From positions 1 to 31,769 of the IMG/VR virus record IMGVR_UViG_3300031851_000102: DNA of 31,769 nucleotides; one strand, written 5' to 3'. The position numbers and the translations under genes were made by a program. This document shows positions 1 through 7,292 of this stretch, one piece after another. Source of the DNA: a virus. The notes beneath the pieces were generated by a model. That model did no database searches, was not told the DNA's origin, and worked only from the letters and a program-made list of their open reading frames with translations. Positions within the stretch are counted from its first letter, which is position 1. Every line of letters starts with the position of its first letter.

Positions 1-1
1 A

Positions 2-928
2 GTTAATTTTTCCGGTGGCAAGGACTCGACTGCCATGCTTCTGCGTATGCTTGAACTGGATGACCCAATAAATTACCCAGTCACACACATTGTATTCTCG
101 GACACACATTTTGAGTTCCCCGAACTGTATTCATACATCGACTTTATCGAATCATACATACAGAAGCGTTGGCCGGATAAGAACTTAGTCATTGAGAAGG
201 TTGAGCCTAAAGACTCATGGGATGATTGGTTCTTCGGCAAAATAACAAGAGGGGAGAATGAAGGAAAGACAAGGGGTGCGCCTCTTATCCGCCTCCCCTG
301 TTGGTGGAGTCGAGAGGCTAAAATCAAGCCGCTCGACGCATACGCAAAGGAAAAGAATGCTACATGGACTTATGTTGGCATTGCGTATGATGAGCAAGGG
401 CGCATAAGAGAAGACCCTCAAATCCGTTATCCCCTCAACGAATGGGAGTGGACTGAATCGGATTGTTTAGATTACCTTGAGCATTTGGGACTTGGCAATT
501 CGCTTTACAAATCATTTAACCGTCTTGGTTGTTTTCACTGCCCTAAACAAAGCACTGCGTCGTGGTATAGTCTCTACAAAGACTTTCCGGACTTGTGGGA
601 GGTTTCTAAGGAATGGGACAAGAAAAGCAGGGAATTGACGACTCACGGATTTATGATGAACGATACCTTAGAAGGTCTTCAAGAAAAGTTTGAGGCCGGT
701 TATGTTCCGGTGAATGTTTCGGATTTCAAATGCGGTTCATGCGAGGCAGTCTCGTTTATTACTACGGGTGTTTTGACAATGGAGGACTTTGAAACAGACG
801 ATGCAATCGAGCATAACGAAAAGTATGTTGATTCACGCATTGATTTGGCCGAGCGTGCCTTAGAGGATAGTAAAACAGAATGGTTGCCTCCATCGCAGGC
901 GCATAAGAGGATGAAGGAGTTATTTTGA
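2..928 (+). CDS. PAPS reductase-family PP-loop protein (5' partial)
   Basis: The reading frame is open from base 2, so the gene starts outside the window. The first residues contain SGGKDS (about residues 4-9 of the visible part), the PP-loop that binds ATP or PAPS in the PAPS reductase/ATP sulfurylase/DndC superfamily. Further on are two cysteine pairs, GCFHC (about residue 180) and CGSC (about 245), which could hold a metal or Fe-S cluster. Family members reduce activated sulfate, or activate sulfur for nucleic-acid modification (DndC-type enzymes). Many phages and archaeal viruses carry such genes without a proven role. The position at the head of a replication operon, not beside sulfur metabolism genes, makes nucleic-acid modification or sulfur-nucleotide handling at least as likely as assimilation. 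The next gene overlaps its stop. Family assignment is firm; substrate is unknown. Confidence 0.85.
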   Translation, partial: VNFSGGKDSTAMLLRMLELDDPINYPVTHIVFSDTHFEFPELYSYIDFIESYIQKRWPDKNLVIEKVEPKDSWDDWFFGKITRGENEGKTRGAPLIRLPCWWSREAKIKPLDAYAKEKNATWTYVGIAYDEQGRIREDPQIRYPLNEWEWTESDCLDYLEHLGLGNSLYKSFNRLGCFHCPKQSTASWYSLYKDFPDLWEVSKEWDKKSRELTTHGFMMNDTLEGLQEKFEAGYVPVNVSDFKCGSCEAVSFITTGVLTMEDFETDDAIEHNEKYVDSRIDLAERALEDSKTEWLPPSQAHKRMKELF

Positions 929-1413
929 TGCTCTCGGATATGCGCATAACCTTTGCATTCTCACATACAGAATTAGAAGGGGATTGGGGCAAACCACTGC
1001 TATGCGCAACCGATAAAGGTTATCCGAGTATTTTCGATGAAATGGTTTTTTGGGTTCTTTGGGTCGGTGAAAAAGCAATTGCATATACTGGCTCTTTGCG
1101 CATAGGAGACTTTGCGTTTGTTGGCAATACTTATGTGCGCAAGGAATGGCGAAGCAGGGGTTTGCATAAGCACCTCTTGAATGAACGCAACAAATCCGAT
1201 TTACTGCGCAGTATTCCTAAAATTACAATCATTAACCCAATTGAGGGAATAAGTTCGACTCGTCTTGAGTCGGTTGTTCTTTCTCTTGGCTACACTAAGG
1301 TTGAGTCGTTTGATGATGTAAAGGACATTATGCACCAATGGGTTTATGAGGACATTGCTCATCATAACATTTGGAGGCTTAACAGTGATAGTAGAGAGAA
1401 CGAAGAAGAATAG
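928..1413 (+). CDS. GNAT-like acetyltransferase
   Basis: About 161 aa. The centre reads as a GNAT fold: strand-rich IAYTGSLRIGDFAFVGNTYV followed by RKEWRSRGLHKHLL, which matches the acetyl-CoA pyrophosphate-binding motif A (R/Q-x-x-G-x-G/A then helix) with the second glycine replaced. GNAT enzymes move an acetyl group from acetyl-CoA to an amine on a protein, small molecule or RNA; the substrate cannot be read here. The start is ATG 928, overlapping the upstream TGA by one base, with AAGGAG at 914-919; a TTG at 925 is the alternative and adds one residue. Its 3' end overlaps the polymerase translation signals, so the genes are probably co-transcribed. Assignment is from pattern only. Confidence 0.6.
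   Translation: MLSDMRITFAFSHTELEGDWGKPLLCATDKGYPSIFDEMVFWVLWVGEKAIAYTGSLRIGDFAFVGNTYVRKEWRSRGLHKHLLNERNKSDLLRSIPKITIINPIEGISSTRLESVVLSLGYTKVESFDDVKDIMHQWVYEDIAHHNIWRLNSDSRENEEE
1373..1377 (+). promoter_or_regulatory. Shine-Dalgarno that sets the polB start
   Basis: GGAGG lies 7 nt before GTG 1385 and inside the 3' end of the GNAT-like gene. It supports a GTG start for the polymerase over the upstream ATG 1346. Confidence 0.65.
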
Positions 1414-3613
1414 CGTCTTAATCCGATATAGGGATGCAGACGGGAACAGGCAACAGAGGACTGTGTCGGCGCAACCCTTCTGCTACATTGAAAGCGACAG
1501 CATAGGCAAATTAAATGCACCGTTTGCGGTTATGCCCTCCGATTCCTACAAGGGACTTTACGGAGAGGACTTACGCAAACTGACTTTCGATAATACCGAT
1601 GACTTGAAGGATGCGGCAAAGAAAGTGCGCACATGGGAGGCGAACATTGCGCACCCGAACAAAGTTCTCGTTGAGAACCGTGTCAATATACCAATGTATG
1701 AGCATCGAACATGGTTCTTCGATATGGAGTGGATGACAGACTCCGGCCAAATAACTATTATTGTCATCGAGGATTCGGAGGATGGGGAGTATGTTCTATT
1801 CACTCACCCCGACTATGAAGCGGGTTTCTACGATGCAATCCCTTGCAAAGACCATCCCGACGGGATGAAAGAATGCGTAAGCGATAAGCGCAAGTTCAAG
1901 TGTTTCGACAACGAAAAAGAATTACTACAAGCCTTTGCTCGACTTATGCGCAAGTCCGACCCCGACATACTCACTGGTTGGAATGTAGTCAATGCAGACT
2001 GCCAACAACTATTCAAGAGGTTCAAGGCTAATGGCCTCGACATACGCACACTTTCGCCTATGCGCAGAGTCCGATATGACTTCGGAGAGTGGGCGCAACC
2101 CATAGCAGGCTACAACACCATAGACTTGATGATTGCTTTTAAGAAGTTATGGACTTTGAAGAACGGACAACTCCCCTCGATGGGATTAGGCGCAGTATCG
2201 ACATACTGCTTGAAAGAGACTAAGGTTGATTTGAAAGACGGCCATGATACTTATTTTACGGACATAGGAACATACCTTGACTATGCTCGCCAAGATGTGC
2301 GCCTTTTACCGAGACTAAACGATTTGGTCGGTGCATTGGATTACTTCATCGCAGTCCAACACATTGCGCAGTGCGATATACGCACCACACCGTATGTAAC
2401 GAAGGTTTTCCCTATTCTCGCTCTGCGTGATGAAGAGTTCAAAGAACAGATACCGAGCAAACCTCAATTTGAGAAGGTTGATTACGAAGGCGCAGATATT
2501 CAAGTTCCTGTGGCCGGTGTCTATCCAAACATTGCAATTCTCGACATTAAGGCAATGTATCATAGCAACATCAAACTGCATAACATTTGTTGGACTACGC
2601 TTGATGATAACGGAGTTGATTGTGGGAACGGAGTTAAGTTTGCGCAGAAGGAGGGATTGCTCGGCAGACAAATGGATAAAATGACTGTTCTACGCAACAG
2701 ATACAAGCAATTGATGAAGTCTGCGGAGACTGATAAAGAGCGCAAAATGTATGACGCATTGCAGTATGCGACTAAATCCCTCGTCGCTTCTATGTATGGT
2801 GTGGCGGGAGACAGTAAGTGTGGGTTTTATCACCCCGATATTGCTTCTGCTATCACATTTACATCGAGACAAACACTGTTCCGACTGCGTGATATTGCAA
2901 ACGAATTAGGTTGCAAAGTGCGCTACGGTCATACAGATTCGATTATGTGCGATGTTGAGTCTCCGGAAAAGGGATTAGAACTTCTGCGCACAGTTAATGA
3001 GCGCATGAGTCCGATTGAGACAGAGTTTGAAAAATGGTGCGACACATTCCTAATCATGGCTAAGAACCGCTATGCGGCGAGCGTATCATGGACTGACGGA
3101 CATAAACATGAACCCGAAGTCTATGTTAAGGGTATTGAAATGAAGCAGGGTCGATTGCCGAATGCGCTAAAGTCTGCTTTGCAATCAACCATCACTGGCA
3201 TTCTTGAGGAAAAAACAGAACCTCAAATCACCGGAGTAGTTGAGGGTTTGGTTTCGGACATAATATCCGGCCGTATTCCTGTCCGAGACCTTTGCATAAA
3301 AGCAAAGTTGAATAAAAACCTAAGCGAATACTCGACTCTCGGTGAAGCAAGAGCGGGTGCGCAGTGGGCGAACACGCACTTAGGCAAAGGTTATCGCAAG
3401 GATGACTACTTCTTGACTACTCTAAACGAGAAGGGTGAATACATTGCTTTCGATGACCCAAGCGAAGTCGAAGGTATTGCGCAGATTGGCTACAAGCACA
3501 TAGCAGAGCGATTTGTCTTCAAGAAAGTTGCACCATACTATGAAGTCATGGGATGGGACATTGTTCGACTTGAGAATGCCCTCAATGGTTTAGACGGCAT
3601 GGGTTGGATTTGA
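1385..3613 (+). CDS. polB: family B DNA polymerase with 3'-5' exonuclease
   Basis: About 742 aa from GTG 1385. Exonuclease motifs in order: Exo I FFDMEW (D113, E115), Exo II GWNVVNADCQQL (D205), Exo III YARQD (Y300, D304). Polymerase motifs: A DIKAMYHS (D387), B ATKSLVASMYG (462-472), C YGHTDS (514-519), then a KGIEMKQ thumb-type motif. All catalytic acids are present except that the first aspartate of the usual YGDTDS is histidine. This is the replicative polymerase of the virus with proofreading. I chose GTG 1385 because GGAGG lies at 1373-1377, 7 nt ahead; ATG 1346 would add 13 residues that overlap the upstream gene in another frame. The size is compact compared with cellular archaeal PolB. 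No terminal-protein (TPR) insertions were recognised, so protein priming is not suggested. Confidence 0.95.
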   Translation: MIVERTKKNSVLIRYRDADGNRQQRTVSAQPFCYIESDSIGKLNAPFAVMPSDSYKGLYGEDLRKLTFDNTDDLKDAAKKVRTWEANIAHPNKVLVENRVNIPMYEHRTWFFDMEWMTDSGQITIIVIEDSEDGEYVLFTHPDYEAGFYDAIPCKDHPDGMKECVSDKRKFKCFDNEKELLQAFARLMRKSDPDILTGWNVVNADCQQLFKRFKANGLDIRTLSPMRRVRYDFGEWAQPIAGYNTIDLMIAFKKLWTLKNGQLPSMGLGAVSTYCLKETKVDLKDGHDTYFTDIGTYLDYARQDVRLLPRLNDLVGALDYFIAVQHIAQCDIRTTPYVTKVFPILALRDEEFKEQIPSKPQFEKVDYEGADIQVPVAGVYPNIAILDIKAMYHSNIKLHNICWTTLDDNGVDCGNGVKFAQKEGLLGRQMDKMTVLRNRYKQLMKSAETDKERKMYDALQYATKSLVASMYGVAGDSKCGFYHPDIASAITFTSRQTLFRLRDIANELGCKVRYGHTDSIMCDVESPEKGLELLRTVNERMSPIETEFEKWCDTFLIMAKNRYAASVSWTDGHKHEPEVYVKGIEMKQGRLPNALKSALQSTITGILEEKTEPQITGVVEGLVSDIISGRIPVRDLCIKAKLNKNLSEYSTLGEARAGAQWANTHLGKGYRKDDYFLTTLNEKGEYIAFDDPSEVEGIAQIGYKHIAERFVFKKVAPYYEVMGWDIVRLENALNGLDGMGWI

Positions 3614-3620
3614 CGAGGGG

Positions 3621-3627
3621 TTTATAT
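3621..3627 (+). promoter_or_regulatory. possible TATA box
   Basis: TTTATAT sits in the short gap after polB, centred about 27 nt before ATG 3651. That is the archaeal TATA-to-start distance for a leaderless or near-leaderless transcript. The gene also has a GGTGA 4 nt before its start, so the promoter is only a candidate. Confidence 0.3.
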
Positions 3628-3650
3628 GAGGACTGGTGCGTGGTGAGAGT

Positions 3651-3932
3651 ATGGCGAGAGACACAAAAAAGCCCACAGTTAAACAGATGCAAGCACTACT
3701 TGCGGAGATGACTACTACACTTGAGCAACAGAACCAAATGTTGAGAGTTGTATTCGCAGAATGCGACAAACTAAACATGGTTATGGTTCGGATGCTTGAG
3801 GCGCAAGGACTTCTTCATAAAGAAGAATGTTCGGAGTGTGGTTTCAAAATCAACACACCTCTTCTTGAGGATATTGCTTTGCCTATTAACTGTCCGGCCT
3901 GCGAACATAAATTGCGGGATGAGGAAGAATGA
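3651..3932 (+). CDS. small coiled-coil zinc-ribbon protein
   Basis: 93 aa from ATG 3651, preceded by GGTGA at 3642-3646; a GTG at 3636 would add five residues. The N-terminal half is a probable amphipathic helix or coiled coil (KQMQALLAEMTTTLEQQNQM onward). The C-terminal third has two cysteine pairs, CSEC and CPAC, separated by about 20 residues, a typical zinc ribbon. Proteins of this shape often bind nucleic acid or act as small transcription or replication adaptors, but no family was recognised. It lies between polB and the Cas4-like nuclease and overlaps the latter by 4 nt (ATGA), so it belongs to the replication operon. Confidence 0.8.
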   Translation: MARDTKKPTVKQMQALLAEMTTTLEQQNQMLRVVFAECDKLNMVMVRMLEAQGLLHKEECSECGFKINTPLLEDIALPINCPACEHKLRDEEE

Positions 3933-4780
3933 AAGAACCATCGAAAATGTCAATTGAAGAATTGAAAGTCAATTCAAGTTATGACCCCACAGAAGAGGGG
4001 AAGTTGCTTAAGTTGAGTAAGTCTTCATTTATGACATACTCAAAATGCCCTCGCCAATTTTGGATGCAGAAAGTTGTCTTGAAGGATATGCGAATGCCTG
4101 CTACTCCGCAGATGGAGAGAGGTTCACGCATACACACTGGACTTGAAACGCTCTATGATAATTGGGAGGGTCAAAGCACCCTTGCGCCTTTAATCCCTGC
4201 CGAAGCACATGAAGAAGGCATTGATGAAATGGTGAACCTTGAGCAACAGCGCATTGATTTATGGGGTATTGATAAGTTCAAACCGATAGAGTATGAAGAA
4301 TACCGAGCAGTCTATGACGCAGAGCGTGATGTAGTCCTTGTCGGACTCATCGACGCAGTATTAGTTCATCCCGACGGTGGACTTTGTATTTATGAATTGA
4401 AGACCGGAAACATGAATGACGGTAAACTTTCACGCACACGCAGAGAGTTATGCTACTATGCGCACATGTTGCGCTTGATGGGCGAGACTCGGCCAATCAC
4501 GCACTTTGCATACCTTGCACCGGACTGCGACAATATGGATTTTGTTATGAAAATGGTTAATGACTCCAAAAGACAGGTTATGCTCGGAGAGGATAAAGGA
4601 ATCCTTATTGTCGAAAAGGTCAATAGCCGTAGCAACAACGCATTCATCAAAGCACTGGATAAAGCAGTAGCCGGACTAAAAGCACATGAGAATCCTATGG
4701 TTTGGTCGGACTACTTCTGCCCCCAATGGTGCGATTTTGCCGCACAGTGCGAGCAAGAATTGACGGGCGTTTACCTATGA
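3929..4780 (+). CDS. Cas4/RecB-like PD-(D/E)XK nuclease with Fe-S cysteines
   Basis: 283 aa. It begins LSKSSFMTYSKCPRQFW, the usual first helix of PDDEXK_1 (Cas4/AddB-type) nucleases with the first cluster cysteine. A conserved His (RGSRIHTG) follows, then the active site VGLIDAVLV and YELKTG (D, E-x-K), then YYAHMLRL, the QxxxY-like helix of the family. The C-terminus CPQWCDFAAQC gives three more cysteines, completing a four-cysteine 4Fe-4S set. Such enzymes cut or resect DNA ends; in viruses they are thought to serve recombination, end processing or repair. No cas1 or CRISPR array is present, so this is not evidence of adaptive immunity. Start ATG 3929 overlaps the previous TGA. Confidence 0.88.
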   Translation: MKEPSKMSIEELKVNSSYDPTEEGKLLKLSKSSFMTYSKCPRQFWMQKVVLKDMRMPATPQMERGSRIHTGLETLYDNWEGQSTLAPLIPAEAHEEGIDEMVNLEQQRIDLWGIDKFKPIEYEEYRAVYDAERDVVLVGLIDAVLVHPDGGLCIYELKTGNMNDGKLSRTRRELCYYAHMLRLMGETRPITHFAYLAPDCDNMDFVMKMVNDSKRQVMLGEDKGILIVEKVNSRSNNAFIKALDKAVAGLKAHENPMVWSDYFCPQWCDFAAQCEQELTGVYL

Positions 4781-4896
4781 TGCCTCCGGAACATCTGCGC
4801 ATAAAGTGCAGAAAGCCTATGAAACACCGGCCTGCTATGGAGGGTGTGATACACTGCAAGCGGTGTGCCGCAGAGATTACTGGTGATAAAAAATGA
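4777..4896 (+). CDS. 39-aa Cys-rich microprotein
   Basis: Starts at ATG 4777 (or 4780), overlapping the nuclease stop as ATGATG. The peptide begins MMPPEHLRIKC and ends CKRCAAEITGDKK. One cysteine and a histidine precede the CKRC pair, so a small Cys/His zinc knuckle is possible. It ends overlapping the next start by four bases (ATGA at 4893-4896). The tight overlap coupling on both sides is the main reason to believe it is translated. Function unknown. Confidence 0.6.
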   Translation: MMPPEHLRIKCRKPMKHRPAMEGVIHCKRCAAEITGDKK

Positions 4897-5024
4897 AACC
4901 CGAATGGCAGTGGGCTACGCAGTGGCGAGATACTCAAGCATACGCTCTCTTTATGGATAGTGGATGCACACATGAAGAAGCGATGGCACTAATCGGAATA
5001 AAGAGCAAGGGTGAAGAAGAATGA
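4893..5024 (+). CDS. 43-aa microprotein, unknown
   Basis: ATG 4893 overlaps the stop of the preceding microgene (ATGA), and its own TGA at 5022-5024 overlaps the following ATG 5021. The 43 residues are tryptophan-rich at the N-terminus (MKPEWQWATQWRDTQAYALF) and then form an acidic helix ending KSKGEEE. No domain was recognised. Support comes from the chain of start/stop overlaps running through this operon. Confidence 0.6.
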   Translation: MKPEWQWATQWRDTQAYALFMDSGCTHEEAMALIGIKSKGEEE

Positions 5025-5170
5025 TTATTTGCGCAGAATGCGACGGTGAAATGACCGTCAGCGATGAAAAAGGAAAACCAATGATGCTAATAACTGGCGA
5101 TATTGATACCGGCAATGAGCGAGTTGCTGTATGCGGAGTATGCAATCATCGTGTGGTTCTTAAGGACTGA
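5021..5170 (+). CDS. 49-aa four-cysteine zinc ribbon
   Basis: ATG 5021 to TGA 5170. The peptide has CAEC near the N-terminus and CGVC near the C-terminus, about 30 residues apart, with beta-strand-like sequence between. This is a minimal zinc ribbon. Two other Cys-rich short genes precede it in the same operon, so virus-specific nucleic-acid-binding or regulatory roles are possible. No family assignment. It is immediately followed by the primase gene. Confidence 0.7.
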   Translation: MIICAECDGEMTVSDEKGKPMMLITGDIDTGNERVAVCGVCNHRVVLKD

Positions 5171-5188
5171 TGCTCTCCGTTGGTTTGT

Positions 5189-6178
5189 ATGCTACAATTC
5201 CCCCGTCAAGTCGGACTCAAGCGAACTATTTGTCATAACAGACAAGACTTCGTTCAGTATATACGCAGATTGAACGGTAAAACCTCAATCTACACCTCTC
5301 TATACCCCTTCGATGAAGTCGGAGATTATGATTCGGCCGTCATGGATAGAGCATGGTGGGACTTCGATATGAACGATGATTTCACTATGGATGATGTGAA
5401 GCATGATGTAGCCGCTCTAATTAAGCGTTTAGAGGGCGATGTAAGGCTCGTTGCGACTGGCAGAGGGTTTCATATCCACCAATGCTTCAAACGCCCCGTA
5501 AGAGGCCGAGAATGGGCTATCCACCTTGACAGGTATGAGAGGAAAATGGCAGAGGGTTTGAGTAGTCTCGATGGAGTCGGCTATCCGGAAAAATTGACAA
5601 GGGTTTCGGGAACATACAACCCCAAACGCAAGAAGTGGGCTGTAACTATACCTGCGCATGACTTCGCAGAAGACCCCTTCAATTACCGGATTCCGGAAAA
5701 GCCTTTACCGGAAAACATCAACATCGACCCGTTTCAAGGTATTATTACGGAAAGTGAATGCTTTGACTTAGTAAAATGGGCTTTTGACAATCCAATTCCT
5801 GTGCGCAAAAAGGTTTCAGTCGGTGAAGGAATATCAGTCGGCGCAACAAACGGCGAATGCGCATTACCCCCATGCCTTGAGCGTGCTATCGGTGTATCAA
5901 ATCCCCCTCATCATGTTCGGGTCGCACTGGTTCAAGAGATGCGCAGACAGTTGGCTTTCTACGCACCCCCCTCTGCTTTATCCAATGAAGAAAACCATGA
6001 TATAACAGACAAAATATGCCTTTTCATAGAGGCTCTTGGTTGGCAAGACTACATCGAAGGGATTACCCGAAAATATGTAGCAGGCGCAGTGCGAAAATAT
6101 GAACACGCACCGAGTCCAAACTGGTATCGAAAACATAATTTATGCAATGGCGAAGGGTGTTGGTTCTGTGCGCAATGA
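5189..6178 (+). CDS. archaeo-eukaryotic primase, PriS core fused to PriL Fe-S domain
   Basis: 329 aa from ATG 5189 (TTG 5180 would add three residues; a stop at 5168-5170 closes the frame upstream). The catalytic AEP core shows WWDFDMN (D58, D60, metal ligands) and GRGFHIH (91-97, matching the SGRRGFHIH motif of archaeal PriS), then TRVSGTYN as the third motif region. The C-terminal half matches the PriL iron-sulfur domain: PPCLERAIG (C229), PPHHVRVAL, then HNLCNGEGCWFC (C319, C324, C327), giving the four cluster cysteines in PriL-like order and context. In most archaea these are two separate subunits; a natural fusion is known in Nanoarchaeum. The enzyme should start RNA or DNA primers for the PolB encoded upstream. 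Confidence 0.85.
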   Translation: MLQFPRQVGLKRTICHNRQDFVQYIRRLNGKTSIYTSLYPFDEVGDYDSAVMDRAWWDFDMNDDFTMDDVKHDVAALIKRLEGDVRLVATGRGFHIHQCFKRPVRGREWAIHLDRYERKMAEGLSSLDGVGYPEKLTRVSGTYNPKRKKWAVTIPAHDFAEDPFNYRIPEKPLPENINIDPFQGIITESECFDLVKWAFDNPIPVRKKVSVGEGISVGATNGECALPPCLERAIGVSNPPHHVRVALVQEMRRQLAFYAPPSALSNEENHDITDKICLFIEALGWQDYIEGITRKYVAGAVRKYEHAPSPNWYRKHNLCNGEGCWFCAQ

Positions 6179-6371
6179 AGAAGAGATAAGAGAGATGCTG
6201 AAAGAAGCATCGAAAGTAAGAGATGGATGGCTTCGAGTCCTCACGGATAAATCATGGGGCGACCAAGCAGAAATGCGCAGGGCGATACGCAACTACAATG
6301 CTCTGCGTGGCGTTATCAAGTCCCTGCGTTGGGCTTTGAATGAACCATTGGCAGAAAACCCTCTCTATTGA
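6168..6371 (+). CDS. small helical conserved phage-type protein
   Basis: About 67 aa from GTG 6168, overlapping the primase 3' end by 11 nt; longer starts (ATG 6147 or 6099) would lie deeper inside the primase gene. GAAGG at 6152-6156 may be its ribosome site. The sequence is helical and charged, with a C-terminal pattern of the form NALRGVIKSLRWALNEP that resembles short unnamed proteins found in many phages. No enzymatic motif is visible. The gene lies between primase and nuclease, followed by a likely promoter gap. Confidence 0.6.
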   Translation: MRNEEEIREMLKEASKVRDGWLRVLTDKSWGDQAEMRRAIRNYNALRGVIKSLRWALNEPLAENPLY

Positions 6372-6379
6372 AACGCTCG

Positions 6380-6388
6380 CTTAAATAC
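6380..6388 (+). promoter_or_regulatory. candidate archaeal TATA box for the ERCC4 nuclease gene
   Basis: CTTAAATAC lies in the 39-nt gap before ATG 6411, centred about 27 nt upstream of it. No Shine-Dalgarno is seen before ATG 6411, so a leaderless transcript starting near the ATG is a coherent reading. Two TGCGCA palindromes lie between box and start. Confidence 0.4.
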
Positions 6389-6410
6389 CTTATCTGCGCA
6401 GTGATGCGCA

Positions 6411-7109
6411 ATGATAACCGCAGACGACAGGGAGAATGACAAATTACTCCATCGTTTATTCGTCAAAGTCGGGAATCGCAAGACTGACCCGAAAGGGCAG
6501 TGCATCGTCAAAAGACTCAAGACTGGCGACTATATCATCGGGGATTATGGCATCGAAGCAAAGGAGATAAACGACCTTTACCGCAGTATTCTCGGCATCG
6601 GGCGCAATGGTCGCACAGTCAAACATCAGTTGGCCGAACTATGCGAAGCAGTCGAATACCCAATCCTCGCAGTGTATAATACAACACTCAAGCCATACTT
6701 CAAAGGCCGCAAGGCGAAAAGACAAGAAGTAGCAAGAGAGATTCTGCGCCAACAAAGAATTATCAAATCCTTCAAAATGACCCTCTACTCACAGTTTCCT
6801 AAAGTTCGCCTAATCGAGTTCAATAACATGGATGACTTCGTAGAATGGCTCGCCATACTCAACATGAATAGTGCTATGCGCACAAGGTTTCAACCTGCCA
6901 TCAAAGAGATGCCGGATGACCCAAGACTGCGTGCGTTGATTGCGATTCAAGGAATTACTGAACCAATCGCAATAGCATTACTTGAAAAATACGGGTCTCT
7001 TGGGGAATTATTAAAGGCAAAGGTTACGCAGAAAGACTTAATGAAAATTAAGGGTGTTGGCAGAACAACCGCAAGGCGGATTAAAGACATGCGCAAGGCA
7101 TGGGTTTAA
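6411..7109 (+). CDS. XPF/Hef-like ERCC4 nuclease with tandem helix-hairpin-helix
   Basis: 232 aa. The N-terminal ERCC4 domain carries ITADDREND, then LKTGDYIIGDYGIEAKEINDL, which supply the acidic and lysine residues of the GDx(n)ERKx(3)D active site in diverged form (E-A-K-x3-D). The C-terminal 60 residues hold a (HhH)2 DNA-binding unit, with LIAIQGITEPIAIALLEKYG and LMKIKGVGRTTARRIKDM. The order nuclease-(HhH)2 is that of archaeal XPF and the nuclease half of Hef; no helicase domain is present. Such enzymes cut 3' flaps, forks and branched DNA. Here the likely job is processing replication or recombination intermediates. It is the last + strand gene before the strand switch. Confidence 0.88.
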   Translation: MITADDRENDKLLHRLFVKVGNRKTDPKGQCIVKRLKTGDYIIGDYGIEAKEINDLYRSILGIGRNGRTVKHQLAELCEAVEYPILAVYNTTLKPYFKGRKAKRQEVAREILRQQRIIKSFKMTLYSQFPKVRLIEFNNMDDFVEWLAILNMNSAMRTRFQPAIKEMPDDPRLRALIAIQGITEPIAIALLEKYGSLGELLKAKVTQKDLMKIKGVGRTTARRIKDMRKAWV

Positions 7110-7134
7110 TAAAGCATAGCGACAAGGGTTAATT

Positions 7135-7207
7135 GCGGGAGAGCGACAACATACCTCCGATGGGCTTTCGGTTCTGTGTCTTGTTTTCCTCCTTCGTCGC
7201 CTCCCGC
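7135..7207 (+). ncRNA. candidate structured RNA, 12-bp stem beside the tRNA
   Basis: GCGGGAG (7135-7141) pairs perfectly with CTCCCGC (7201-7207); after one bulged A (7142), GCGAC (7143-7147) pairs with GTCGC (7196-7200). The enclosed 48 nt include a small CCGA/TCGG hairpin (7157-7160 with 7168-7171). The 73-nt span and 7-bp outer stem are tRNA-like, but no T-arm consensus is present, so it is not a normal tRNA. It could be a virus small RNA, a decayed tRNA, or a terminator or processing element between the converging operons. Confidence 0.45.
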
Positions 7208-7215
7208 ATCCTTTT

Positions 7216-7291
7216 GGGGTCGTAGTTTAATCGGAAGAACACTCCGTTTGCGACGGAGAGGCTAAGGGTTCAAGTCCCTTCGACTCCACCA
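7216..7291 (+). tRNA. tRNA-Ala (anticodon TGC), CCA encoded
   Basis: A complete 76-nt cloverleaf can be drawn: acceptor GGGGTCG/CGACTCC, D-arm GTTT/GAAC with loop AATCGGAA, anticodon arm CTCCG/CGGAG with loop TTTGCGA (anticodon TGC at 7249-7251), five-base variable loop, T-arm AAGGG/CCCTT with loop TTCAAGT, discriminator A and genomic CCA. The third acceptor pair is G:U (G3:U70), the classic alanine identity element, so anticodon and identity agree. No intron. It reads GCA alanine codons, which appear common in this window's genes. It lies between the converging gene blocks, with its 3' end one base from the stop codon of the giant tail gene on the other strand. Confidence 0.95.
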
Positions 7292-7292
7292 A

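Noticed and set aside
3929-4780. Reading the Cas4-like nuclease as evidence for a CRISPR system
   Set aside because: No cas1, cas2 or repeat-spacer array in the window; viral Cas4-like nucleases usually stand alone among replication genes.
7135-7207. Second tRNA gene beside tRNA-Ala
   Set aside because: The 7-bp outer stem and 73-nt size fit, but there is no T-loop consensus, no proper anticodon arm and no CCA, so I list it only as a structured RNA candidate.
7216-7291. tRNA as an integration (att) site
   Set aside because: No integrase gene and no direct repeat of the tRNA 3' end was noticed in the window; the tRNA is complete and lies inside the virus between gene blocks.
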